64,000 nt of DNA from JAHEDH01 sp963753285 (lineage in GTDB: Bacteria > Actinomycetota > Acidimicrobiia > Spongiisociales > ZC4RG35), in contig CAVWBT010000002.1 of the NCBI GenBank assembly GCA_963753285.1, forward strand, positions 136,093-200,092, given 5' to 3'. The position numbers and the translations under genes are program-made. The first letter of the stretch is position 1. The number at the start of each line of letters is the position of its first letter. Below are positions 40,847 to 49,611 of this stretch, one piece after another. The notes below the pieces were generated by a model, which was not told where the DNA came from, did not search any database, and was given only the letters and a program-made list of their open reading frames with translations.

Positions 40847-41668
40847 TCAGCGCTTCGGCCCGACGAACCTGTCGAGCATTGCAACAGACTCCGATCGCGC
40901 AATGGACACATTTCTACGATTCATTTGGCGCCACTTGATGCCCAGGGCGTCGAGTGAGTTGGTGAGAATCTCGCGGATGTCGGGAGATGCGTTCGTGAAG
41001 ACGTAGCGCACGTATTGGTACTCCTTCCACCCCTCTGCCAGCTTCCGCCTGACGGGATTGATGAATCGACAGCCGTCGGAGTGCATGAGCCCACGGACGA
41101 GTTCCTGATGCTCCTGAGGTCGCTGAGGTTGCTGCCACGACTCCAACCGGATCGGTCGCTCGTGCTTACGCCCCGCTCCGTGCTGCGGGAACACGCAGAC
41201 CCAGTGCTTCCAGTTCGAGAACACCTCAGAGCATCCTTGACCCTCGTTCAATCCGACCTTTTCGCGACCGCCGACAATCGATATCGCATCGATCGTCTCG
41301 ACCAGAATCTCGGGGTAGTCCCACGTCATGGAGATCCGAAGCCGGAACACGCCACGTTTCACCTCGGACAGGCATCCATCGCCGAGATACTGACCAAGCA
41401 AATAGAAGTACGCCTCGCGATCACGAAGAGCGAACGCACGTGCGTCGCACGCGCCAGTGCAGACGCCGCCCGGATTTGTGCTTCCTACGACCACGCTGGG
41501 TCTCACTCCGGTCGCGCGGGTTGTTCGATACCCCGGATTCTCCTTCGCAGCGTGACGCCAGTCTCGGATCGTGCCTCTCGGGATGTCCAACCGGCGGGAG
41601 ATCTCGCAGTCGTTGAGACCCTCGTCGACCAGGTCGAGGGCCGCTCTGAACTCGGATTCGGGTCTCAT
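40847..41668 (-). CDS. HTH plus LAGLIDADG-type homing-endonuclease-like protein
   Basis: 273 aa. The N-terminal helix-turn-helix (residues 12-40: VDEGLNDCEISRRLDIPRGTIRDW) resembles a resolvase/transposase-type DNA-binding domain. Two LAGLIDADG-like helices follow, LLGQYLGDGC (90-99) and LVRGLMHSDGC (190-200), each ending with the acidic D expected for metal binding. A two-motif protein would act as a monomeric endonuclease or as a WhiA-like binding protein. It is free-standing, not inside an intron or intein. A LexA-type box lies 15 bp upstream of the ATG, and the gene ends 28 bp before tRNA-Leu(CAA). The frame continues upstream antisense to polA, but that part is not coding. Confidence 0.78.
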   Translation of the reverse strand: MRPESEFRAALDLVDEGLNDCEISRRLDIPRGTIRDWRHAAKENPGYRTTRATGVRPSVVVGSTNPGGVCTGACDARAFALRDREAYFYLLGQYLGDGCLSEVKRGVFRLRISMTWDYPEILVETIDAISIVGGREKVGLNEGQGCSEVFSNWKHWVCVFPQHGAGRKHERPIRLESWQQPQRPQEHQELVRGLMHSDGCRFINPVRRKLAEGWKEYQYVRYVFTNASPDIREILTNSLDALGIKWRQMNRRNVSIARSESVAMLDRFVGPKR

Positions 41669-41682
41669 GGCTGCACCGTAGG

Positions 41683-41696
41683 CGAACACGTGTTCG
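41683..41696. promoter_or_regulatory. LexA (SOS) box
   Basis: CGAACACGTGTTCG is a perfect 14-bp palindrome that matches the Gram-positive/actinobacterial SOS consensus CGAAC-RNRY-GTTCG. It lies 15 bp before the LAGLIDADG-like gene and 63 bp before the divergent 90-aa gene and polA. Confidence 0.72.
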
Positions 41697-41758
41697 ATCA
41701 CAATGGGTTCGATCCTGGCCTTCGAAGACCGGTTCGAATGACGTATCCTCGGGAGCCA

Positions 41759-42031
41759 ATGGCCCGCATCCACAAGCGACTGTTCAAAATCGCCGACGAG
41801 CTGGTGGCGCTCCGCGAAGAAGAGACTCAGGTGTCCGCCGAGCTCGACTACCACCGCTCGATCAACGACGACGCCCAGCGTGACGCGGTCGTCAGCGGGG
41901 CCAACATGGACCGGCTCGAGGCGTCGTCCACGGCGAAGGACGTCGAGCGGTTCATCAAGCGTCTCGAGCAGATCGCCAACCGCCGGCGCAAGCTGGAAGA
42001 CAAGCGCGCCTCGCTGCTGCGCCGTCTCTGA
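41759..42031 (+). CDS. Small coiled-coil protein upstream of polA
   Basis: 90-aa, highly charged, entirely helical protein: HKRLFKIADELVALREEETQ, VSAELDYHRSINDDAQRDAV and FIKRLEQIANRRRKLEDK. No cysteines and no membrane segment. A TATCCT -10 box at 41744-41749 and GGGAG at 41751-41755 support ATG 41759. Orientation and 51-bp spacing fit co-transcription with polA. I recall similar short uncharacterised proteins near polA in actinobacteria. Function unknown. Confidence 0.7.
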   Translation: MARIHKRLFKIADELVALREEETQVSAELDYHRSINDDAQRDAVVSGANMDRLEASSTAKDVERFIKRLEQIANRRRKLEDKRASLLRRL

Positions 42032-42082
42032 TCGACCGAAAGAAGCCGCCATCTCGACCCTCCTCGCCCCTCCGGCCGTCTC

Positions 42083-44702
42083 GTGAGCAAGACGCTCGCC
42101 CTCCTCGACGGTCACTCGCTGGCCTATCGCGCGTTCTTCGCCCTGCCGGAGGACCTCGCCACCTCGTCCGGACAGGTCACCAACGCCGCCTACGGCTTCA
42201 CCCGGATGCTCGTCAAGCTGCTCGGCGATCATCATCCCGATGCCGTCGCCGTCGCCTGGGACGTCTCCCGTCAGACGTTCAGGACCGAGGAGTACAGCGA
42301 GTACAAGGCACAGCGAACCGCTGCGCCCGACAACTTCAAGAGCCAGTTGCCGCTCATCCGGGAAGTCCTCGACACCCTGGCGGTCCGTCAGCTCCAGATG
42401 GAGGGCTACGAGGCGGATGACGTCATCGCTTCGGTCGCTGCGAAGGCGACGGAGGAAGGATGGGACGTTCTCGTCGTCACCGGCGATCGGGATGCGTTCC
42501 AGCTCGTCGACGATCACGTGACTGTGCTGTACACCAGGCGGGGCATCACCGACGTCGTGCGGGCAGACGCCGCCTACGTCGAGGAGCGGTACGGCATCAC
42601 GCCGTCGCAGTATGTCGAGTACGCAGCGCTTCGAGGTGACACCTCCGACAACCTCCCGGGTGTGCCCGGTGTCGGCGAGAAGACCGCGGCGAAGCTGATC
42701 AACGCGTACGGGTCGCTGGAGGGGATCTTTGCGGCCGTCGACGATCAGAGCCCGAAGCTCAGCGAGAACCTGCGCGCCCATGAGGAGCAGGTCCTCCTGA
42801 ACCGCCGGCTCATGCGCCTCGTGTCGGATCTCGACATGGGAGCCGAGCCCGACGAGCTGGTTCGTGGAGAGTGGGATCGGAAGTCGGCGAAGGACCTCTT
42901 CGTCAGCTTGGAGTTCCACTCGCTGTGGGAGGACCTGATCGCCGTCCAGCCGGGCAGTGAGCAGACCGTCGAAGTGGTCGAGGCGGAGGGTGTCGTCGCC
43001 ACGTCCGAGGCGGCAGTGGGAGCGCTCGCCACCGGTCGGCTGGTGATCGACTGGATCGAGGAGGGCTCGTTTGCGGGCCTCGCCGTGCTGACCGGGGAGG
43101 ACTCTGCGGCGCTCGTGGAGATCGACGATCTGGAGCCGCTCCGGGCGGCTCTGTCCGACCCCGACGTCCCCAAGGTCGTCCACCATGGCAAGCCGCTGGT
43201 GAAGCGACTGTTCGAGCACGGGTTCGACGTCAAGGGCCTCGAGTTCGACACCGCGCTCGCCGCCTACGTGGTGAACCCAGCGACGAGGGCGTACGACCTG
43301 GCGGAGGTGGCGCTCAAGTTCCTCGGGATGGAGCTCGACTCACCCGACGAGGAGGCAGCCGGGAGCGGCGGCCAGGGTGCGTTCGACTTCTCGGAGGGGC
43401 CCGACCTGGAGGCGGCTGCCCGCCGCGTTGTGGCGATCGACCGCCTGTCCCAGCAGCTGGCCACCGAGCTGTCCGACCGGGACGAGCTCGATCTGTTCAG
43501 GGAGATCGAGCTTCCGCTGGTGCTCACCCTCGCACACATGGAGGAGACGGGCATCAGGATCGACCGCCCGTATCTGGAGGAGTTGGGTGAGCGGCTGCGC
43601 GAGGAGCTCGGTTTCCTCGAGAAGAAGATCCACGAGCTCGCCGGGGAGCCGTTCAACGTCAATTCCACCGATCAGCTGCGGACCGTCTTGTTCGAGAACC
43701 TCGGGCTGCCGATCTCGAAGAAGACGTCGACGGGCAAGCCTTCGACCGACGCCAGCGTCCTCGAGAAGCTCGACCATCCGCTGGTCGATCACCTCCTGAA
43801 GTATCGGGAGCTCGAGAAGCTGCGCAGCACCTACGTCGACGGGTACCTGCCGTTGATCCGTGAGGACGGGCGCATCCACACCACCTTCAACCAGATGGCT
43901 GCTGCAACCGGGAGGCTGTCTTCGGAGGAGCCGAATCTCCAGAACATCCCGGTGCGCTCTGAGTCGGGCATGACGATCCGTCGGGCGTTCATCGCCGAGG
44001 AAGGATGGACGTTCGTCGTGGCCGACTATTCGCAGATCGAGTTGCGCATTCTCGCACACCTCTCGGAGGACGAGGGGTTGCTCGAGGCGTTCCGATCCGG
44101 CCAGGACGTCCACACCGCCACGTCGGCGCGGGTCTTCGGTGTCGAGCCGGAGCTGGTGAGCCCGGAGATGCGCCGGCGTGCCAAGGTCATCAATTTCGGG
44201 TTGTTGTACGGGATGGAGGCGTTCGGCCTCGCTCAGCGTCTCGGCATCGGTCGGGATGAGGCGTCCGAGCACATGGACGCCTATTTCGGACAGTTCCCCG
44301 ACGTCAAGGAGTTCATGGACGGGATGGTCACCGAGGCCCGGCGGAACGGGTACACCTCGACACTGTTCGGACGCCGCCGGTACCTCCCCGAGCTCAAGTC
44401 CGACAACTGGCGGATCCGTCAGATGGGGGAGCGGATGGCGCTCAACGCCCCGGTTCAGGGAACTGCCGCCGACATCATCAAGAAAGCGATGATCCAGCTC
44501 GAGGACGAACTCGTATCGGCGGGGATGGAGACCCAGATGCTGCTCCAGATCCACGACGAGCTGATCCTCGAAGTCGCCTGCCCGCGAACTCGAGGCGGCG
44601 ATCGACCTCACCGAGAGGTGATGGAGCACGTGGTCGACCTCGAAGTTCCCCTCACCGTCGACATCAACACCGGGCGCGAACCTCGCCGCAGTCAAGGGCT
44701 GA
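42083..44702 (+). CDS. polA: DNA polymerase I (three apparent indels near 3' end)
   Basis: Gap-filling and Okazaki-processing polymerase. 5' nuclease domain 1-290 (LLDGHSLAYRAFFALP; VTGDRDAFQLV; GVPGVGEKTAAKLI), a central 3'-5' exonuclease-like domain whose first motif lacks the D-x-E pair (IDWIEEG), and a polymerase domain with motif A VVADYSQIELRILAHL, motif B RRAKVINFGLLYGMEAFGL and motif C LLQIHDELILEV. After motif C the frame changes at about 44577-44586, about 44612-44616 and about 44675-44680. Reading across them restores ELEAAIDLT, EVMEHVVDLEVPLTVDINTGR and NLAAVKG-stop at 44700-44702. Without correction the frame runs into the next gene. Confidence 0.9.
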
Positions 44703-44814
44703 AGCCGGTCGGATCGCGAACGGGACGATCCGCCGGTCAGAACAGCTCAACCGCCTGGGGCGGCATCGCGCGTGTCCGTGGCCACGAACTGGTGCGCGCC
44801 CGATCCGCAGTGGA

Positions 44815-44820
44815 TACCCT
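44815..44820 (+). promoter_or_regulatory. -10 box for the cyclase/NB-ARC gene
   Basis: TACCCT ends seven bases before ATG 44828, the pattern of a leaderless transcript. It shows that the cyclase gene has its own start and is not a domain of polA. Confidence 0.6.
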
Positions 44821-44827
44821 CGCGCCG

Positions 44828-47515
44828 ATGGAACACGAGGCCCGTCGGCTGGCTGCGGTGATGTTCAGCGACATGGTGGGTTACACCGCATTGATGCAGT
44901 CGGACGAGGCCGACACCCGCGCACGACGCCGACGTTGGATCGATGCGATGGAGCGTCGCCATGCCGAGCACGGCGGCCGGGTCGCCAAGTGGATGGGCGA
45001 CGGAGCGATGTCCGTGTTCACCAGCGCCGTCGAGGCCGTCCTCGCCGCCACCGCCATCCAACAGGACCTCCGCACCGGTGATCCCGTAGACGTCCGCATC
45101 GGCATCCATCTCGGCGAGATCGTCGAGGAGGCCGGTGACGTGCTCGGCGACGCCGTCAATCTGGCATCGCGAGTCGAGTCGTTCGCCGTTCCGGGGAGTG
45201 TGCTCGTGTCCGACCTGGTCGCCGATGCCGTCACGAACCAGCCCGATCTGGCCTTCCGGGAACTGGGCCGGTTCCGGTTCAAGAACGTGGGTCGCCCGCT
45301 GACGCTCCACGCCGTGTCCGCCCGCGGACTCGTCATGCCCGGCACCGACGAACTCGTCGGGAAAGGCGAAGCGCTGCGCACGTTCCCTGCGAGTCTCCCG
45401 CGCCGGCCTGCCTCCTTCGTGGGACGCGACGGGGACGTCGCGCGACTCGCCTCCCTGCTCGAGGGACATCGATTGGTGACGATCACCGGGCCCGGCGGCA
45501 CCGGGAAGACGACGCTGGCGACTGCGACCGCGCACACCGTGCGGGAGCAGTTCGAGGCCATCGCGTTCGTGTATCTCGCACCGGTGTCGCACCCCGACGA
45601 TGTCGCCGTCACCATCGCGGAGGCGCTCGACGTGAAGGAAGCCGAGCAGAGGACCGCCCTCGAGGCCATCGCGGAGCGGATCGGATCGAGTGACCTCCTC
45701 CTCGTACTCGACAATCTGGAGCAGGTGATCCAATCGGGCAGCGATCTCTCGATCTTGCTCGACCGGTGCCCGGGCCTCCGCCTGCTCGTCACCAGCAGGG
45801 GACCGCTGCGAGTCTCGGACGAGCTCGTCCACGATCTGGCCCCGCTCGACGTCGACGGGGACGATGCCCGAGTCGCTTCGTCTCACGCCATGGAGCTGCT
45901 GGTGGCCGCAGCGCAGAAACGCAGCCAGGCATTCGCGGTGACTGATGGGAACCGGAGCGCCCTCGTGACGATCTGCCGGAGACTCGATGGGCTTCCGCTG
46001 GCGCTCGAACTCGCAGCCGGCCGACTGACCGTTCTGTCCCCGCAGGCGGTTGCCGACAGACTCGACGACGCCATGGTCGTGCTGGCGGGCGGTTCGCGTG
46101 ACGCCGACGACAGGCACCAGAGACTCTCGGCGACCATCTCGTGGAGTCACGATCTGCTCGATTCCTCGCAACGAGAGCTGTTTGCGGCACTCTCCGTCTT
46201 TCCGGGGGAGGCGTCGATCGAGGCGATCGAGGCGGTTGCGGGCCGTGACGTCCTCGACGATCTCTCGACGCTGGTGGACGTCGCGCTCGTCCGCGCCGTG
46301 CATGGGAGGTTTTCGCTGCTCGGAACCATTCGGCAGTTCGCTGCGGCGGCCCTCGACACTTCGGGATTGGAATCCGAAACGCGCGCTCGCCATGCGGCTC
46401 ACGTGGCGGATCAGGCGCTGATGATCGAGCGGGGGATAGAAGGAGGAGACCAACTCGCCGCGCTGGAGCGCGGGATCGAGTTGGACGCCGATTTCGCCGA
46501 AGTGCTCGAGTGGTGTGTGTCCGGCGACGGCGATGTCGAGCTGGGGCTCGGGCTCGCCGGGTCCCTCTGGATGTACTGGCATTTTCGTGGCAAGCACCTG
46601 ACGAGCATCCGCTTCACGAGGCTGCTCCTCGAGCGAGGGGGAACGGCGCCCACGATCGGGCGCTGCCGTGCCCTGCTCGCCCTCGGGCTCGCAGAGTGGA
46701 GCGTTGGCCGCATCGAGGACGCGGGACGGACATGGCGACGGTCATTCGAACTGTCAGAGATGCTCGAGCTTCCGGCCACCGGGGCCCGGGCGGCATTCTG
46801 CGTCGGTGTTGCGGAGCTCGCCACCGATCCTGCGGGCGCAGTCGAGTGGACCGGTCGAGGTCGCGAGATCGCCGAGGCCATCGGAGATCGCTGGGCGTCG
46901 GCGTTCGCACTGGGGTTTCAGGCCCTGGCGATGGCGCTCGTGGGGGACCTCGACGGAGCGGCCCGGGGATTCATGGAGGCGCTTGCGATCCAGGAGTCGA
47001 TCGGGGATCACGAGGGTGCCGGGTTTGCGCTCGGCGGGCTCGCCTTTCTCGCCGCAGCCTCGGGTGACGACGGCGCGGCGGTCGAGTTCTACGAGCGCTC
47101 GACGGCGGAGTACTCCGTCATCGACGACCGGGCCGAAGTCGCACGCGTGCTCGGCGAACTCGCCTGGGTGCTCCTTCGATTGGGGGACCACGACGCGGCC
47201 GGTGCTCGCTTCTTGGAGGCCGCCCGGGCGTACCGGGACGTGGCCAGTGCCCGCGGCATGGGCACCTCCCTGATCGGGCTGGCTGCGACAGCGGCCTCAA
47301 TCGGGGACCACGAGCAGGCGGCGGTGATCGCCGCTGCGGCCGAGGTCCTCTCGGCGGGCGAGGGCATCGTCAATGTCTACGCCGACTCACCGGTCGGGGT
47401 CGATCTCATCGCAGGAGCTCGCGATTCGCTGGGAAGCGGCCTCGCAGCCGCCGACGCCCGTGGACGGAGCATGGACGCCGACGAGGTCCTGGCCTTCGCC
47501 GTGACGGACCTCTGA
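44828..47515 (+). CDS. Class III nucleotide cyclase fused to NB-ARC-like ATPase and TPR repeats
   Basis: 895-aa multidomain signalling protein. The cyclase domain (1-165) has metal-binding D15 (FSDMVGYT) and D58 (WMGDGAMSVF), with N111 and R115 (NLASRVES) for the transition state. The AAA/NB-ARC-like ATPase (195-480) has P-loop GPGGTGKTT (221-229) and Walker B LLLVLDNLEQV. The C-terminal half contains TPR-like repeats (RLALLALGLAEWS-type helices; GDHEGAGFALGGLAFLAAASG; LGELAWVLLRLGDHDAAGARF). This is the layout of AfsR/LuxR-like and Mycobacterium cyclase-ATPase regulators (such as Rv1358-type), here without a visible DNA-binding domain. Own promoter at 44815. Signal and output are unknown. 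Confidence 0.88.
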   Translation: MEHEARRLAAVMFSDMVGYTALMQSDEADTRARRRRWIDAMERRHAEHGGRVAKWMGDGAMSVFTSAVEAVLAATAIQQDLRTGDPVDVRIGIHLGEIVEEAGDVLGDAVNLASRVESFAVPGSVLVSDLVADAVTNQPDLAFRELGRFRFKNVGRPLTLHAVSARGLVMPGTDELVGKGEALRTFPASLPRRPASFVGRDGDVARLASLLEGHRLVTITGPGGTGKTTLATATAHTVREQFEAIAFVYLAPVSHPDDVAVTIAEALDVKEAEQRTALEAIAERIGSSDLLLVLDNLEQVIQSGSDLSILLDRCPGLRLLVTSRGPLRVSDELVHDLAPLDVDGDDARVASSHAMELLVAAAQKRSQAFAVTDGNRSALVTICRRLDGLPLALELAAGRLTVLSPQAVADRLDDAMVVLAGGSRDADDRHQRLSATISWSHDLLDSSQRELFAALSVFPGEASIEAIEAVAGRDVLDDLSTLVDVALVRAVHGRFSLLGTIRQFAAAALDTSGLESETRARHAAHVADQALMIERGIEGGDQLAALERGIELDADFAEVLEWCVSGDGDVELGLGLAGSLWMYWHFRGKHLTSIRFTRLLLERGGTAPTIGRCRALLALGLAEWSVGRIEDAGRTWRRSFELSEMLELPATGARAAFCVGVAELATDPAGAVEWTGRGREIAEAIGDRWASAFALGFQALAMALVGDLDGAARGFMEALAIQESIGDHEGAGFALGGLAFLAAASGDDGAAVEFYERSTAEYSVIDDRAEVARVLGELAWVLLRLGDHDAAGARFLEAARAYRDVASARGMGTSLIGLAATAASIGDHEQAAVIAAAAEVLSAGEGIVNVYADSPVGVDLIAGARDSLGSGLAAADARGRSMDADEVLAFAVTDL

Positions 47516-47682
47516 TCACCCTCGGGTCCGCAGGAAGGGTCCCGGCATCGTCAGAGGCCGTGACGTGTGCGACGTCGAGAGGTCGACCGGATCGAGCCGC
47601 AATCGGCCTCCGAGCACCCTGGGTCGGCATCGAGCCGACGGCGGGGACGCCTGATCCGCCTGGTGGTCGAAGCGACTCGCCA

Positions 47683-47712
47683 TTGCGCGCACGGCGAGTT
47701 GCCTGGTACCAT
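47683..47712 (+). promoter_or_regulatory. rpsA promoter
   Basis: TTGCGC (47683-47688), 18-bp spacer, TACCAT (47707-47712), 74 bp upstream of the rpsA ATG. It implies a 5' leader of about 65 nt, unlike the leaderless genes in this window. Apart from this I see nothing in 47516-47785. Confidence 0.55.
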
Positions 47713-47785
47713 CTCGCTGCCCCCTGACTCTGCGTCTTTGGCGCGGTGATGGGGAGACTTCTTTGGAGGAAACAGAAACCCACTT

Positions 47786-49375
47786 ATGGCAGACAACGAG
47801 ACCGCGCCCGAGGCCGAGGACACCACGTCCGAGGCCGTAGAGGCCGAAACCCCGAAGGATCAGGCAGCGGAAGCAGCCGATCCCACCCCCGAGGCCCCGG
47901 CCTTGGAGACCCCCGCCGAGGCTCCCGCAGAGGACGCCGAGGCTCCCGCAGAAGATGTCGAGGCTTCCACAGAGGATGCAGCCGAGGTTCCTGCCGGAGA
48001 CACGGACGAGACGCCGGCAGTAGAGGCTCCGACCGAAACCGCCGATGCGGCGCCCGAGGTCGAGGTCAAGCTGGCCTCCAGCAACGAGCCGCTGCCGACC
48101 GACGGTCCCGCCGCGATCGTGGCGCCGGACCTGAGCGACCTTCCCGACGACATCGAGGACGATTTCGAGGCTGCCATTGCGGCCACCGTCATCGAGTTCA
48201 AGGAAGGCGACATCGTCGAAGGCACCGTCGTCGGGGTGGATCAGGACGGGGCGATGGTCGACATCGGCTACAAGTCCGAGGGTCTGATTCCCGCCGAAGA
48301 GCTGTCGATTCGCAAGAACGTCGATCCGAAGACCGTCGTTTCGGTCGGTGAGCGGGTCGAGGCGCTCGTCCTCAACAAGGAGGACGACGAGGGCCGGCTC
48401 ATCATGTCGAAGAAGCGCGCCCAGTACGAGCGTGCATGGGGCCGCATCCAGCGGATCACCGATTCCGGTGAGACCGTCAAGGGAACGGTCATCGAGGTCG
48501 TCAAGGGCGGACTCATCGTCGACATCGGCCTGCGTGGTTTCCTCCCCGCGTCGCTGGTCGATCTGCGCCGTGTGCGCGATCTCGATCCCTTCATCGGCGA
48601 AGAGATCGAAGCCAAGGTCATCGAACTCGATCGCAACCGCAACAACGTCGTGCTGTCACGCCGTGCCTATCTCGAAGAGGAGCAGGCCGAGCAGCGGCAG
48701 GCCTTCCTCGACGATCTCGCCGAGGGCGAGGTCCGCGAGGGCGTCGTCTCGTCGGTCGTCAACTTCGGAGCGTTCGTCGATCTCGGCGGGATGGACGGGC
48801 TCGTGCACGTCTCCGAGCTGTCCTGGCAGCATGTCAACCATCCGTCGGAGGTCGTGAAGGTCGGCGACAAGGTCACCATCAAGGTGCTCGAGGTCGATCT
48901 CGATCGTGAGCGTATTTCGCTCTCGATCCGTCAGACCCTCAAGGACCCGTGGGAGGTCTTCGCGGCCGAGCATGAAGTGGGCTCGGTCGTGGAGGGCAAG
49001 GTCATCAAGACCGTCCCGTTCGGTGCATTCGTGTCGGTGGCCGACGGGGTCGAAGGCCTGGTCCACGTTTCCGAGATCGCCGTACATCGGGTCGAATCGC
49101 CCGAGCTGGAGCTCTCGATCGGACAGACCGTCGAGGCGAAGATCACCGAGCTCGACGACGAGCGCCGGCGGGTCAGCCTCTCGATCAAGCAGGCACTGCC
49201 CGACTGGAAGGAGCGGGAGGCGGCGATGAACGCACCTCGCAACAAGCGGCCGCAGCGTCGTGAGTTCGAGCGTGAGTTCGGGCCGGCCGAAGAGGAGCGC
49301 CCACCGGTTGCGGTCGACGCTTCGCTCGAGGCGATCCTCCAGGAGCTCAAGGAACGCGGCATCGGCCGTCGGTGA
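47786..49375 (+). CDS. rpsA: 30S ribosomal protein S1
   Basis: mRNA-binding ribosomal protein. 529 aa. The first 110 residues are an acidic Ala/Pro/Glu-rich extension (APALETPAEAPAEDAEAP) that is unusual in length. Four S1 domains follow at about 128-198 (EGDIVEGTVVGVDQDGAMVD), 215-285 (GETVKGTVIEVVKGGLIVD), 302-372 (GEVREGVVSSVVNFGAFVDL) and 388-458 (VGSVVEGKVIKTVPFGAFVS). Four-domain S1 is the actinobacterial form. The C-terminus is basic then acidic. GGAGG at about 47764 is 17 bases from the ATG, wider than usual. A hairpin pair follows the stop. Confidence 0.96.
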   Translation: MADNETAPEAEDTTSEAVEAETPKDQAAEAADPTPEAPALETPAEAPAEDAEAPAEDVEASTEDAAEVPAGDTDETPAVEAPTETADAAPEVEVKLASSNEPLPTDGPAAIVAPDLSDLPDDIEDDFEAAIAATVIEFKEGDIVEGTVVGVDQDGAMVDIGYKSEGLIPAEELSIRKNVDPKTVVSVGERVEALVLNKEDDEGRLIMSKKRAQYERAWGRIQRITDSGETVKGTVIEVVKGGLIVDIGLRGFLPASLVDLRRVRDLDPFIGEEIEAKVIELDRNRNNVVLSRRAYLEEEQAEQRQAFLDDLAEGEVREGVVSSVVNFGAFVDLGGMDGLVHVSELSWQHVNHPSEVVKVGDKVTIKVLEVDLDRERISLSIRQTLKDPWEVFAAEHEVGSVVEGKVIKTVPFGAFVSVADGVEGLVHVSEIAVHRVESPELELSIGQTVEAKITELDDERRRVSLSIKQALPDWKEREAAMNAPRNKRPQRREFEREFGPAEEERPPVAVDASLEAILQELKERGIGRR

Positions 49376-49380
49376 TCCTT

Positions 49381-49398
49381 GACCCCGGCATCGGGGTC
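49381..49398 (+). terminator. Hairpin after rpsA
   Basis: GACCCCG-gcat-CGGGGTC, a perfect 7-bp stem 6 bp after the rpsA stop. Probable intrinsic terminator without a T-run. Confidence 0.6.
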
Positions 49399-49432
49399 GG
49401 TAGTCTCGAGCTGATTTCTTGCTTAAGTCGGT

Positions 49433-49469
49433 GGGTTGGGCCGTCGACAACGTGTTGACGGTCCAACCC
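49433..49469 (+). other. Long stem-loop in the cpaB leader region
   Basis: GGGTTGGGCCGTC (49433-49445) pairs with GACGGTCCAACCC (49457-49469), one G-T pair, 11-nt loop. A further CTCGCC-gaga-GGCGAG hairpin lies about 80 bp downstream. Together they occupy the 230-bp gap between rpsA and the Tad operon. It may be a second terminator or a structured leader; no known riboswitch was recognised. Confidence 0.55.
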
Positions 49470-49611
49470 ATGACCGCATCACCTCGATGTGGCAGGGCGA
49501 GACCTACAAACGAAGAGAAGAGGGGACCGGAACCGCGTCAGGGGACTCGCCGAGAGGCGAGGGTGGTGACATCGTTCTAGGTCGAGAACCGTTCATATTT
49601 GAGGAGCGTTG

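Noticed and set aside
40658..40957. Small open frames over the tRNA-Leu gene
   Set aside because: They translate the tRNA itself (for example the VGSSPTSG pattern typical of tRNA shadows).
40847..43219. A 790-codon minus-strand frame ending in the LAGLIDADG-like gene
   Set aside because: The upstream part is antisense to polA with shadow-type composition. A good ATG preceded by a LexA box lies at 41668.
42083..47515. An 1810-codon open frame joining DNA polymerase I to a cyclase/NB-ARC regulator
   Set aside because: PolA family sequence continues in other frames and ends at 44702. The regulator has its own -10 box and ATG. The join is produced by indels.
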